From Lycium barbarum (Eukaryota; Streptophyta; Magnoliopsida; Solanales; Solanaceae), in NCBI RefSeq assembly GCF_019175385.1, contig NC_083347.1:121590124-121654123 (forward strand): a stretch of 64,000 bases of DNA, in the 5' to 3' direction. The first letter of the stretch is position 1. Each line of letters begins with the position of its first letter. The notes beneath the pieces are model-generated. The model ran no database searches. It saw only the letters and a list, made by a program, of their open reading frames with translations, and had not been told where the DNA came from. The translations under genes were made by a program, and so were the position numbers. This document shows positions 24,943 to 37,745 of this stretch, piece after piece.

Positions 24943-26692
24943 TCTTTTTCTTTTTCTTTTTTGGTAATTAGCAAGATTTCATTAATCACCAAAAGTGAAG
25001 CATTTACAAAACCAAAGCCAGCTTTACAGAACCAGCTTTCTCCTACATATACTGCTACCTCCCTACTCTGTCTAACAAAGCAATTTAAAAGCTACACTTA
25101 TCTAACATGATTCTAACTGAATTTGGAGCTCTCATATTGCAGACACAAGCTACACTCCTAGCAATGTCATTTGCAGATGACTCATTCTTCTTAAAGACTA
25201 GTGTTTCTTTCTTTCCATATAGCATGAGTAAATTCAGTATACATCATTTTGAGGATTCTGGCCATCTGATTTTTGCCCTTGGTCTTTAATAATATCCACT
25301 GGTGCATAGTATCCCAGGTCTGTGCTGCCACACTTGAAATTTTTAACCGTTGCAACAGTCTCGGCGAAACAGTCCATACAAAGGACATTCTGCAAACACA
25401 CGATTTCTAGTTTTAGGAGATAGTTTGCATAATGAACATACTGGATCCATCACCAGTCCCGATTTCAACAATCTATCTATTGTGAGTAGTCGACCCTGTT
25501 GCTGCAACCATAAAGTGAAAACAGCCTTCGGCCTTGACAGATTTTGAAATATGAGACTCCTCCACGCCACTTTAGGGTGATCACCACGTAGTTTAAGATA
25601 GACTTGCCTGATTATACTTCTCTTACCACTAGTAGACATATGAAAGAGGGGCAGAAGAGCTTTTGCACCAAGTATCTTTCTCACCATCCAGCTTGCCTAT
25701 TGCGGCACCTTCAATTCCTCCATGATCTGATCCTTGATATAGTAACTATGGATCCATTTGATCCACAGTTTATCCCTGTTTAGTGGACAAGTCCCAACAC
25801 ATCTTGAATACTGCAGCTTTGTTCCAGATTTTAAGATTGTACCCCCCTACAGTTTTCGGAAGGCATATCTTATCCCATGAAACCAGAGTTTTCCTAGTAA
25901 TGGCATTGGTGCCTGACCATATATAACTCCAGCAGTATGATTGAATGGCTTTCATAACCTTTGCCGGGATGACAAACATCTTAGCCCAGTAAGCCTATAC
26001 TCCAAAAATCACAGTTTTCACCAATTGAATTCTGCCTGCATATGACAACTTTTTTGCTGTCCATGAAGCTATTTTGGCCACTATAGTATCAATCAAGGGT
26101 TGCCACTGTAGAATGGCCAACTTCTTAGTGTCCAACAGAATACCAAGGTATTTAAAGGGAAGGGCACCATGACTGTATCCCAGAGCAGTTTGTATCAGGA
26201 TCCTTTCAACATAGTCTACTCCACCATAATAAATTGCACTTTTAGAAAGGTTTGCCTGAAGACCAGAAGCTGCAGTAAACACAGTAAACTTCTCATGAAG
26301 TAAAGAAACTGATGAAAGATCGCCTCTGGCAAACAACAGCAAATCATCTGCAAAGCTGAGATGGGTGATGTCTAACCTTTGGCACTTAGGGTGGTGTTTA
26401 TATTTCTTATTCTTACTCAGATCCTTCAGGTTTCTACTGAGGTACTCCATTACTATAACAAAGAGAAAAGGGGACATGGTGTCCCCTTGCCTCAAACCTC
26501 TAGCAGCATCAAAAGGTGTGTAAGTTCTCCATTAATCAGCAGTGACTAAGAGACAGTAGAGACACATTCAAGAACCCGTCTAACAAATTTATAAGGAAAT
26601 CCCAACCCTTCCATCACCTGCTCTAGGTATTTCCAATCAACTGTATCATAAGCCTTCTGTATATCTATCTTGATCAATCATCTAGGTGAGAT
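24943..26692 (-). mobile_element. LINE (L1-type), 5'-truncated, with 12-bp target duplication
   Basis: Flanked by ATTGCTTTTTAG at 24931-24942 and 26693-26704. The minus strand encodes a decayed ORF2: reverse transcriptase motif A (IDIQKAYDTVDW, about 26650), the LRQGDTMSPFLF block, FADDLLLF with the catalytic Asp pair (about 26345), LPFKYLGILL, then a C-terminal zf-RVT-like part (FTLWLQQQGRLLTIDRL...CSLC, about 25440-25520). Frameshifts and stops separate the pieces (a stop near 26550; a break near 25990; another near 25700). The 3' end GGTGATTAATGAAATCTTGC then an A-rich tail fits plant L1. Endonuclease and ORF1 are lost by 5' truncation, the normal outcome of target-primed insertion. Confidence 0.92.
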
Positions 26693-28353
26693 ATTGCTTT
26701 TTAGATTTTTAAGATAGTGATAATGTCACATTCAGTGGCGAAGCCACCCTTGGTCATTGCAATTTAGGACGTCTCTTCGTGGAATATATGGTATCAGATT
26801 TACCCATCGATCCTATGGCCACTTCTCAAAATTCCAGCAACCTGCTGTCACTTGCAAAACAGTCCAGTTCTTCCACCACTATTCAACTACCAAACCTTTC
26901 TCTCAAACTTGACCGAAACAACTATTGTCTTTGGAAAGAAAATACCTTGGACATACTCAAAGACTTTCCGCTTGATTCCTTTGTTCTCAGTTATAATCCT
27001 CCTCCAGAAACCATTATTGTCACCTCTACTTCAATCACTACCACTACAAATCCACCCTCTAATACAGATTCCTCTTCCCCCCAAGAACAATCAGTACTTA
27101 CTTCTAACCCTGCCTACGAGGAATGGCGACGTAGCGATCTTCTTATTCTCGTTTGGCTTCGTCAAATAATTTCTGATCCTCTTCTTGGTCACCTAACTCG
27201 AGCTACCTCTTCCTATGATGGTTGGACCAAAATCGAGCGCATGTTTCAGTCACAGACACGCGCCCGACTTATGCAACTAAAATCCCAACTTCAAAACCTT
27301 CCTAAAGGCAATCTTTCCATCACATAGTACTTTGAGAAGAAGCACGCAATTGCTGACTCTCTAGCAGAAAGCTTGTACTTTGTACAAGATGATGACTTCA
27401 TCTCATTTGTTCTTAATGGACTTGATTCTTCATTTGGCATTTTCAAGGCTGCATTCAATATGCGTTCCGGTCCTATCACTCCGGAAGAACTGTTTGGACT
27501 CCTCCTTCAAGAAGAGGAACGTTTAGCCGAAGAACTTCGCTCTACCACAGTTAACACTCACTTTGGCTCTGCTCCTTCTCATGCCCTCTTGGCACACAAT
27601 TCATCTTATCCAGCTTCACCCCTTAACACCAATCAGTCATCTATTCTTGGCCCTCCCCCATTCTCTAATCACCTTGCCCATAATCCTCATAATCATGCTC
27701 AATCCACAATACCTCAACAATATTTACATTTCTCATTCTCTCGGTCCAATAATCGTCAGTCCAAGCGTCATGTGCAATGTCAAATATGTGGCAAAAATAA
27801 TCATGATGCTCGTAACTGCTACAATCGTTCCAACGAAAAAGATTTTCCACCAACAAGGCAGCCACCGTCCCGGTCAACTCCTAAACAAGCACATCGTGCT
27901 TCTCCTTCAGCTATTGTTGATCCTGCTTGGTACTTCAATTTGGGTGCTACACATCATGTGACCTCCGACATAGCTAACCTCTCCTTACAGGCCGACTACA
28001 CCGGCAATGATGGTTTGGCGGTGGGCAATGGTATGAAACTTCCTATTTCACACATTGACTCATCAATTTTATCTACACCCACTCGACCCATTGATCTTAA
28101 CAATATTCTCCATGTCCCACAAATTTCCCAGAATTTACTCAGTGTTTCTAAAATAACTCGTGATAATAATGCCCATATGGACTTTCATCCTTATGATTGT
28201 TATGTGAAGGATTTGCACGGAAGGAAACTGCTTCGAGGAACACTTGATGACGGCCTTTACTGTCTTCAACTTTCATCACCTCATTCTCGATCTTCCCCAC
28301 CTTCTGTCTTTCTTGGTGAACGCACATCTCTTGTTGGTTGGCACCGTCGACTG

Positions 28354-29461
28354 GAGAAAAGGCCATAAATAGTCCCTTATATATTCGTAGGTCTAAAATG
28401 GTCCCTTAACTATACATTTATCGGTTTTAGTCCTTCAACTATCTAAAAACTTATCAAATTTGGTCTCCGTCTATTTTTTTGTACAAACAGCGTATAAACT
28501 CATAAACCTTCGTGAGATTAATCGTTAAACCATTCCTCAGACCTATACTGCTTCTTTTTCCTCAAGTTCATTCTTTAACCTCAACTTTTTTCCTCAAGTT
28601 CTCTTTCGTAACCGACGGAAAACCGACCCAGTCCGTCGGTTTTGTTAAAAAAAAAATTTTAAAAAAAATCGACGGTTCGACGGTATCGTCGTTTTTTTTT
28701 TTTTTTTTTGGAAAATTAAAGAATGAAATGTAGGAACTTGAAATCGAACCCGGGTATGTTCCTTGGCATTAAAGGGCTTTACCACTAGACCATTGATATT
28801 TTTTATTCATATACTTACATTGATTTAATTTATACTGTTTTTTTCACTCTAAAAACCGACGGAGTCAGTCTCCGTCGGTTTTTTTATAAAAACAAATAAA
28901 AATAAAAAACCGACGAACTCCATCGGTTTATTTTAGAAAATAATATAAAAAATAATTATATTTTTTCGCGCATTTTTGTGCAAAAAATAACCGACGCAGT
29001 CCGTCGGTTTTCTAAAAAAAAAAAGATTTAAAAAAATTATTGAAAAAATCGACGGAATCCGTCAGTTTTTTCCATCGGTTTTTTTTCGCGGTTTTTACCA
29101 GTTTTTTAGTAGTGTTTGAGAAGAATTGTTACAGAAATTTTGTGCCTGAGTTTGTCTTTTCGAATTTTAGAGACTCGAGAGCGACACCAGTGCCAGAATG
29201 CTCTTTTTTTTTTCTTTTTTTTTAAACAAGAGGAACTTGAGGAAAAGGAAGCAAGGAGAGAGAAATATAGGTCTGAGTAATGGTTTAACAATTAATCTCA
29301 CGAAGACTTATGAGTTTGTACGCTGTTTGTATGAAAAAATAGACGGAGACCAAATTTGATAAGTTTTTGAATAGTTAAAGGACTAAAACCGGTAAGTGTA
29401 TAGTTAAGGGACCATTTTAGACCTACTCCCATAGATAAAGGACTATTTATGGCCTTTTCTC
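28354..29461. mobile_element. Mutator-type (MULE) MITE with ~225-bp inverted ends
   Basis: 1108 bp. The ends GAGAAAAGGCC/GGCCTTTTCTC extend as about 225-bp inverted repeats (28354-28578 and about 29235-29461). The host copia text resumes exactly after a duplicated CCGTCGACTG (28344-28353 and 29462-29471). An 8-bp reading (CGTCGACT with ends GGAGAAAA) is also possible and would suggest hAT. Ten bases with long inverted ends fits Mutator. The centre has CCGACGGAGTCCGTCGG-type palindromes and a tRNA-like insert. No transposase. Confidence 0.82.
28690..28800 (-). mobile_element. Short tRNA-derived retroposon inside the MITE
   Basis: On the minus strand ATGGTCTAGTGGTAAAG (A-box-like), then GGTTCGATTTC (B-box), about 40 nt more, then an A-run of about 20 (T-run at 28693-28710). 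The tRNA part makes up nearly the whole body. Nested in the MITE, which is nested in the copia element. Confidence 0.5.
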
Positions 29462-32276
29462 CCGTCGACTGGCTCATCCAAATGAAACTCTTCTTCGACG
29501 TCTTGTGTCTAACTTTAGGCTACTTGTTTCTAATTTTGATTTTCCTAATGTTTGCGAACCTTGTAAACTAGGAAAAAGTCGACGCTTACCCTTTTCCCAT
29601 TCCCATGTTTCTAGCAGTAGTCCCTTTCAATTAATTTATTCCGATGTTTGGGGACCTTCCCTTGTTCCTTCTATTAATGGATCTTGGTACTTTGTTTTAT
29701 TCATTGATGATTGCACCAAATTTATTTGGATATATTTTATGTCACATAAATCGCAAGTTTTTCAATTTTTCGCTCAATTTAAATTTTTTGTTGAGACTCA
29801 GTTTGAAACTAAAATAAAATCAGTCCAAACTGATTGGGGAGGTGAGTACCGAAATGTATCATCCTTTTTAAATAATCAAGGTATTCATCATCGTATCTCT
29901 TGCCCTTATACACCTCAACAAAATGGTGCATCGGAATGCCGAAATCGAATTATAATTGAAAAAGGACTCACTCTTCTTTCTCACGCTTCTCTTCCTTATC
30001 AATTTTGGGAGCATGCATTTAACACTGCTACATACTTATCCAACATAACCATATCTTCCTCTTTATCCTTTAAGTCCCCATATCAATTACTTTATAAGAG
30101 TTCTCCTGACTATGGTTTTCTCAAAGCATTTGGTTGCCTTTGTTATCCTTTTCTTCGACCCTACAATCATCATAAAGTTGATTTTCGATCTCTACCTTGT
30201 GTCTTTATAGGGTATAGTTCTCGTCACAAAGGTTACCTTTGTTACCATGTTGCATCTTCTCGGATTTATATTACTCGCCATGTTGTGTTTGATGAAAATA
30301 TTTTCCCTTATTCCTCTATGTTGCCAACCGCAAAATCCTCCTCTTCCTCGTCATATTCTAGCAACTCATCTTTTTCTTTACTTGATCAAGCTTTTCAACA
30401 TCTAGTGTGTTCTCATTCTCTCGCATACCCTGTCGTGTCAAGGCCATTATCAAATACTCCAGTTGCACCATCTATCCCCTCATCTGAGCATACTAATCAC
30501 ACAAACTTACCCTCTACTACATCCGGTACAACTCCTCCACAAATAGATCATTTACCATCTACAGACCCACTTGAACATCTACCACCATCTATTGGTTCCT
30601 CTTACCCGACCACAGCTCCTTCCTATTTTCGCCCCTCAAACACCTTTTGCCATCACATGGTTGTTCGAAGTAAAACTAATTCATTGAAACCAAAAGCTCT
30701 TATAGCATCTCACCATTCTCTTCCTCCTGATCCCTCTCACATTCCCGAACCTACAACCTATCACCAAGCCTTCAAATTTCCTGAATGGCACCATGCTATG
30801 CAGACATAATTTTTAGCTCTTATGCCAAATAGGACATGGACATTGGTTCCCCCACCATCTAACTCTAACATTGTTGGTTGTAAATGGGTCTACAGGATTA
30901 AGAGGAAAGTTGATGGATCAATTGAGCGTTACAAAGCTTGCCTTGTAGCTAAAGGTTTTCACCAAGAGGAGTGTGTTGATTACTTTGATACTTCAGTCCC
31001 GTTGTTAAGCCCACAACCATCCGGCTTATCTTATCTTTAGCTGTGACAAATAAGTGGCCCATTCGACAACTTGACATTAACAATGCATAGTGATCTCTCT
31101 GAACAAGAGTTTATGGAGCAACCAAAAGGTTTTGTTGATCCTCATCGACCGCATTTTGTATGAAAATTGAACAAGGCCTTATATGGCCCCAAACAAGCAC
31201 CACGTGCTTGGTTCAACAAGTTAAAGGTTTTTCTCATCGGCCTTGGCTTCCGCTCTTGTTTATCTGACGCTTCTCTTTTTGTGCAGCAGGCTTCTGAGCA
31301 TACAACATATATTCTTGTTTATGTGGATGATCTTATTATAACTGGCAGTGATAGTAATTTCATTACTACATTCATTCGCTCTCTTGATCAACAGTTCTCA
31401 CTCAAAGATCTTGGCTCCTTAAATTATTTTCTTGGTATTGAAGTATCTCCAACATCAAATGGGATCCTTTTATCTCAAGGCAAGTACATTCGTGACTTAC
31501 TTCGCCGAACCAACATGGCTGATGCTAAACCAATTTCTAGTCTGTCTGAACCTGGATCTAGACTTACTCTGTCTGGTGATCCCTTGCCTGATGCTCATTT
31601 ATACCGTAGTGTTGTTGGTGCCCTTCAATATATTACCATCAGTAGGCCAGAAATATCCTATGTAGTCAATGAGTATGTCAATTTATGCAATCACCTACCA
31701 TTACTCATTGGTCAGCTGTCAAACGCATACTTCGATATCTAAAAGGATCCATTAATGATGGGCTCTTACTACGACCTATGTATGATTCTAGCCTTGTGGC
31801 TTTCTCGGATGCTGGTTGGATCTCTGACCTTGATGATAGTCGCTCCCAACATGGTTTTGCATTATTTTATAGAGGTAACTTGATCAGTTGGTCTTCCAGA
31901 AAACAAAGGGTAGTAGCCTGCTCAAGGACTGAAGCCGAGTATCGTGCTTTAGCCTTTGCAACTACTGAATTAATTTGGGTGCAGCAACTTATCAGTAAGC
32001 TACGTGCTCCTCTCACTTTACCTCCCATAGTTCTTTGTGATAATCTCAGTGCACAGTTTTTATCTCGGAATTCTGTCATCCATCAACGGTCAAAGCATAT
32101 CCGTCTTGATTATCACTTTGTACATGAGAAGGTTGACGATCAATATTTAGTGGTTCGCTATGTTTCATCTCAAAATCAAATAGCAGATATTTTTACTAAA
32201 GCTGTTGGAACAAGTCGATTCCTCAACCTTCGATCCAAGATCATGGTTCGATCCCGAACATGATCTTGCAGGGGGC

Positions 32277-32545
32277 TATTAGAGTGTATCATTTGTTTTG
32301 AATTCACATTGTAGTCTATCTAGAATTCTATTGTTGTAGGTTATCCATTGTAACAAAAGGATTACTCTTCCTTTAGAATAGGTATTAGATAAGGATTTCG
32401 AAATTTTATATTTATCTTCAAGATGTACAGAATCTATATAAACTAATAAGAATAGCAGAAGGATCATCTGCTCTTATTTTCCCAAACTCTTTCTCATTCT
32501 TAATCTTTATAGATCCAGTAGAGAGATTTACTATAACTATGGTTT
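32277..32545 (+). repeat. Probable 3' LTR of the copia element
   Basis: Follows the polypurine tract directly. It contains TATATAAAC as a possible promoter box at about 32433 and a T/C-rich stretch, as copia LTRs do. The normal TG start is not seen (it reads TTAGAGTG) and without a second LTR the ends are guesses. Confidence 0.4.
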
Positions 32546-34282
32546 GACGTGGAATATGAGCTCCGAAGATGCAGGCAAAAGGAACAATAATAACAATAGT
32601 AGCAAAGAGAGCAATAATAATGGATTTGTAGCAATCTGGAAGGTAGAACAAGAATGGTGGAAAAGAAGATCATATAAGAGTTATATTTTTCGTTCTTTTC
32701 TTGTTACTCAATATCTTTTGCTAAGAGAAACATTAACAATGGAGAGTTAGCCACAAGAAAAATCCAGAACCATGACAGACGAAAATGTTGACGGCAGTTA
32801 GTTTCAAGGATTAAATTAGCACACTTAATTTAATTAAAGGTTAAATGTGGTAGGTTGAATAACATAAGGATTAAAATCACAATATATCAATAACTCGAGG
32901 ACTAAAACTATCATTTTCCCAATTAAAAATTTAAAATTAAATTGTTACTAAATATATAAAGGTACATTCTTTTTTAAACTGGCTATAAAGGATTTAGTGT
33001 CATACAAATTTTGAGGGAGGGAGTAATAGTCAGTGTCTCAATGGTAATTCAAATTATGAATTTCACTGGTGTAAAACAAAAAAACAATAATTAAAGAAGA
33101 TCCTTTCAAGTTATGAATTTCATAACTGTCCCTTAAATTTCCTCTTTTTTTTTTTTTTTTGGAGCCCACAGCCTTTATTTTCTGTCACCTGTAGGGATAT
33201 GAGGAAAATTATTTGTAGTTTACGCAAGAAAACATTTTAAAAATGAAAGTCTTTCTTATGATATTGAAATTATGGGTTCACCTAATTATAGCATATATTC
33301 CTACGTTAATTCAATTCATTCTTATGTATGGTTGTTAAAGTTAGTGGACGACTACTTTTCGAGTCAAAAACTAGTTATATATCTTTCTTGGTCTGCCACT
33401 TGACAGTGCCGGCTAGACTATGAAGTCATTCAAGCAATGGCTTGGGCCCCCAAAAAACTTTTTTCTTATATTATATGTATTATTAAAAAATAAAGTTTGT
33501 TTTGTTAAATTTGAAGAGAAATTTTTGAGGAGAAAATACAATAATTTTTTATTTTTAATGTGGGGATCATTGTAATAAGTAGGGAATGAAATAATTTTTA
33601 GAAATTGTTTCCATATGTAGGTAATTGGGTATCTACTTTATTGCCTCATTTATATCTTAACAACTAAAATGGACTCACATTATTATCCTACATTTACCTT
33701 TTTTCATTATTCTCAATATTCTGAATTCTCAAACGGTTGCAAAATTACTACTCCTTACAAGTTACAAGAGATCAAAATTTGCTTGTTGATGTCTTCTTCA
33801 AAATTTCAAGCATTGCAACAAGTAATCATTATATTGAAGCAGTACAACACCATTTCGATATCATTATATCAACTTATCAATTTTTTGAGTCGTCATATTC
33901 TATTATTCTAGCTTTATTTATATGTTCATTAAAAATTTATCGTTGTTGATATTCTTACTCCATAACTATTTCAATCTTTCCTTTTTTAAAAAGAAATTCT
34001 TTTAGGCCTCTCTCCGAAGTTTGACTTTTGGCCCCTAATTTTTATTGAGACAACCCTCCCACTTGAACAAATTAAAGTCACTTTTCTGTTTCTTTGAGCT
34101 CCAATTTAGTTGTATTATTAGTCATCTGAGATGACATAATCAATTAGGAAAAGTTTTTCCTGTTTCCTTAAAAGATGTTTGAATGAAAAAATCGGACCAA
34201 AAAGGAAATCTCATTGCTATTTAAAGTCTTAAACCCACATCATTACTAAACCATATCCATATTCCTACCACTTTATGCAATT
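32546..34282. other. Intergenic DNA upstream of the LRR pseudogene
   Basis: AT-rich, no gene seen. A Stowaway-like end (GGGAGGGAGTA) at about 33017 and text resembling an old dispersed repeat at about 33400-34020 (GTGCCGGCTAGACTATG...AGGCCTCTCTCCGAAG). Just before the pseudogene, CTATTTAAAG at about 34218 could be its TATA box, about 65 bp before the start codon. Confidence 0.4.
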
Positions 34283-34385
34283 ATGAAGAATGCATTCACC
34301 TCTTTTCTCTCACCACTCTTTTTGCTTCACTATGTTATGGCTTAGTTCAGCCATGACTCATACCAACATTACCACTGATCAATTA
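34283..34385 (+). pseudogene. LRR receptor kinase pseudogene, segment 1 (signal peptide)
   Basis: From ATG 34283 comes a typical secretory signal (MKNAFTSFLSPLFLLHYVMA) and then TAG at 34343. The true continuation is one base out of frame (THTNITTDQL), so a 1-bp indel also occurred. The text stops at GATCAATTA, where the solo LTR inserted, and the same codons resume at 37746. The ~65 bp upstream hold a TATA-like CTATTTAAAG. The family (LRR-XII receptor kinases, as Xa21, EFR and the At3g47570 type) acts at the plasma membrane in perception of microbial molecules. Confidence 0.85.
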
Positions 34386-37300
34386 TGTCACGACCCATTT
34401 TAGGACTATGCGGGCACCTACCTCAGTAGGCGAACCCTCTCATTGAATACAGAACAATTAAATAAAGACGATTCATTTAAAACAATAGATACTTAGAAAT
34501 ACAGCGAAACTTCATAATATACTCAATAAACTCAAGATTTAATATAATTACAACGATGTAATAAATACATACTTGATCTCACTTCCCATGACTTGGTCTA
34601 GACTAGTACAAGAGCGACTAAGTGAATTCCAATTTCCTTTATGTTCTAAGACTCAACCTCCGTCCCGAAATGAAGTGGGAGGAGGCCTTCCAGATAAGCA
34701 TCGCGCATTTTCGCTTCATACCACAACCAACCACCTGAAACAATCTACACCTAAAAAGGGTGTAGCAAGTGCAATATCAGTACAATCCACGCGTACTGAG
34801 TAAGTATCATAGGCCGACAATGGTTAGTACACACATATTAGTAATAGAATTCACAGATAAACATGATAATACCCAGAACAAGCCATACGTCTATCTATCA
34901 CGCATCATAACATCAGTAACCTTTGGTCATTAACTTTCCTCTAACAATCACAAGTCAATTTTACAACAATCTCGCAACTCACATATCATTAAATCGTTCG
35001 TTTTAGTGTAAGGAGTCAACTCTTCATATAACACCTTTTACCCTACCTCACTTAGAGGCCACACATGTAATTGATCCTACGGACGATCCAAGGATTAATT
35101 CAACAAGCACAATCAACTGTTACCATGCCAAGCGCATGTCATCGCCTAAGCAGAGCATCTAATCCCAAATGTGTCAAGTCTGAATATATCTAGTCCGAAT
35201 CCAACATCACAATACAATACCAAGACATCAATAAATCATAAACCATGATGCAATGCAATGCATTAATGTATGGATGCAATGCAATGTCATGCAAATGTTG
35301 TGTACATATGTACTCCAGACGGAAATATCGACGTCTCGGTAACATAACCCAGTGTGACTCGTGAAGTCTAAGTGCCACCCGTTCTAGATCTTTGGCCAAC
35401 AGACAGACGGGACCCCGAATCTTTTCCCACAGGGGGTTCTCACCGTCACCACCCTGGGGGATCTGCGGAGTCCATATACCTCATGGATTCGGCACAAACC
35501 TCAGAAACCGTGTCACTCACCAGATGTCGGAACAACCATTGGATATCAGTCCTCACATCACTCTCATCCAAACTGAGTCGAGCTCATCACAATGTTTCCT
35601 CAAGTACCAACAGTGTATTACCACTATATTATGAATGGATGAGAGTGTGTGCAATGCCTGTATCAACATCAATAATCATGCTCAATATCACAAGTACCAA
35701 CAAAGGGTTACGTCAATAATGTATCAGTGTCACAAGTACCAACAAAGAGGTACGCTGACAATGTATCAGTGTCACAAGTACCAACAAAAAAGGGGTACGC
35801 CAACAATGTCAGGAAAGACTACACAAGTCATATAGAACTCTATCCTCATATCAACATCAACCCGTAAGATGCTACAATATCACAACCAAGATAGAACAAC
35901 AGATTCTAATATTTACTAACAACACGTGGCATCAAGCCAACACAATAGAACAATCAAGTCACAACACAACAGGGTGGCTAGTTCCCAACATCCAACAGAT
36001 TAATCAATCGATATACATTATTACCACTTCCCTAGATCAGTCTATTAGCTTAGAACAAGTAATCTCACCCTACACTCATAATAATTCGTCACAACTCAAT
36101 CTAGAACTCAGTCACAATCGTTGGTGCATTTTATCCTTCCATTTATCAACTAGATTCACTATTGATGGCATAACACAAATAATCACATATTACAGGAATT
36201 CTCATCATTAGAAACAGAAAATAGGTATCACCCGCCACTCCCAAGTCACATAAAATCCATCGATTTTCAAGAAAGCCACATCATACATCGTAAATAATCT
36301 ACAGGCCATAAGCCCGAACACACAATCACACATCAATACCATCCCAAATCTTCAATTCCTACACATGCATTCTCCGTTCCTTCTAATACACGAATATGAG
36401 AAAATAATCGGAGTCTATCGAAAGGGAAACCATAACTTACCTGGCAGCCAAACAGGTGCCACTTTAAACCCACACGTTGCCTTATCTTTCGAAGCACCTC
36501 CAAATAATCAAACTCTATCACATATGAATTCTATGTAAAAAACCATGAATAATGATACCCATATTGGCTACTTTCTATTCAGGTCAAATTCCAACCCTTA
36601 ATTTAGGAAAAACAGGTCTCAAGGGCAAAACGGGAATTTTATGACCAAAATACTAAATTCGATACCAAAAGGTCAAAACCCATTACTTTAATCATAGGAA
36701 TATTCAATTAATTCTCAAAATCATCATTAATATGAAAATCTCCAAAATTGGGTCTAAGAACCCTAACTTTAATTCATGAAAATCAACTCTAGAATCGATG
36801 ATTAATGATTAACAAGCCTAGATATGACAGTATCTAGCATGAACAACAACAATTTCATCATTAAACATCATCTAAGAATCAATTTCATTTTTAACCCTTC
36901 TTCACATGAAACCCATAAAAACCCTCTTTGATTCTAGTCATTACAAAGTTGAAACCATGTTTAGAAGATCATAATGGATAGATATAAGGTTAGGACAATT
37001 ACCCTAGGAAGAAAATGGCTCTCTAGACCTTCAAGTTGCCTCCAAGAGTGCTTACACGAGTTTAGAAGTTATGGGAAATGTCTAAGGGTTTTAGAAAGTT
37101 TTTAAATAGAAAATCTGGCCCGTCGACCGCTCTAATGGCTCGGCCAGCGCTGCCGTGCGACCGCTCCAGTGACTCGGCCAGTGCTCCAACACGACCGCTC
37201 CAGCGGTTCGGCCGCGCTTTCGCGCGCGTGTCATGGGCGCACCAGACACCAGAAAAATCTAGTGTCTTCCAAACTTGAAATTGACCCTCAGAACCATCCC

Positions 37301-37745
37301 GAAACCTCCCGGACACAAACCAAATATGCAAATATACATAAAAATGTGCTATGAATGCCCTCGTAGCCTTGAAATTCCCATCAGAGGTATCGTTGACCGA
37401 GTCAACCCCCGATACCTCAAAATTAACTTTCCAACCTAGGTCCCAAAATGCACCCGAATGCACTGGCAACCGAAACGAATATGCACACAAGTTCTAAACG
37501 ACCATCCGGACCTCTCAAAATTGAAGGATTTCCGAAAAAGGTCCGTTTACTCAAAAGTCAACTTTGAGTCAACTCATTTTCACTTAAAGACCATTTTTTC
37601 TAGAAAACATTCTAAAGCCCGCAACAATGTCTAGGAAGTCATGCCAACTATCTCCTTGGGTCAAAATAGTTCTAACGAGACTCAGGAACAGGTTAACGAG
37701 GGCAAAAACTGAATAATCACGGTAACCACAAAACGGGTCGTTACA
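34386..37745 (-). mobile_element. Solo LTR, chromovirus-like, AATTA target duplication
   Basis: 3360 bp, TGTCACGACCC to GGGTCGTTACA, flanked by AATTA at 34381-34385 and 37746-37750. The minus strand begins TGTAACGACCC, which I associate with Tekay/Del LTRs. It contains the GTACTGAGTAAGTA motif (about 34793) seen in the other long LTRs, and a block of CGGCC/GCGACCGCTC words at about 37120-37240. No gene inside. It interrupts the LRR gene between the signal peptide and the mature N-terminus. Confidence 0.9.

Larger units (their letters stand above)
26815..32263 (+). pseudogene. Copia gag-pol polyprotein remnant
   Basis: I place the start at ATG 26815 (MATSQNSSN), because the only upstream ATG overlaps the primer site. 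Gag carries a zinc knuckle CQICGKNNHDARNC at about 27778-27819. Protease shows FNLGATHH where the family has a D-S/T-G active site, so the catalytic Asp is replaced. GAG-pre-integrase WHRRL is split by the MITE at 28354-29461. Integrase keeps the CEPCKLGK zinc end, YSDVWGP, VQTDWGGEY and the Glu in NGASE. Reverse transcriptase has YVDDLIITG (about 31320). RNase H has SDAGW, TEAEYRA and CDN. Breaks: stop TAG at 27325, stop TAA at 30807, a frameshift near 31010, stops near 31110 and 31160, and a frameshift near 31700. The copy cannot make its proteins. The copia lineage was not resolved. Confidence 0.9.
26789..32545 (+). mobile_element. Ty1/copia retrotransposon, decayed, 5' LTR missing
   Basis: A primer site TGGTATCAGA (26789-26798, initiator tRNA-Met type) is followed by a gag-pol frame in copia order (Gag, protease, integrase, reverse transcriptase, RNase H), then a polypurine tract GCAGGGGGC (about 32268) and an LTR-like stretch. 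No matching LTR lies upstream; only 84 bp separate the primer site from the LINE's right target duplication. A MITE interrupts the element at 28354-29461. Confidence 0.9.

Noticed and set aside
25343..25687. Stand-alone zinc-binding protein gene
   Set aside because: It is the C-terminal zf-RVT part of the LINE, in order with the reverse transcriptase motifs and within the LINE's target duplications.
28512..29291. Short open frames in the MITE centre
   Set aside because: They lie in T-runs and CCGTCGG palindromes of a non-coding element.
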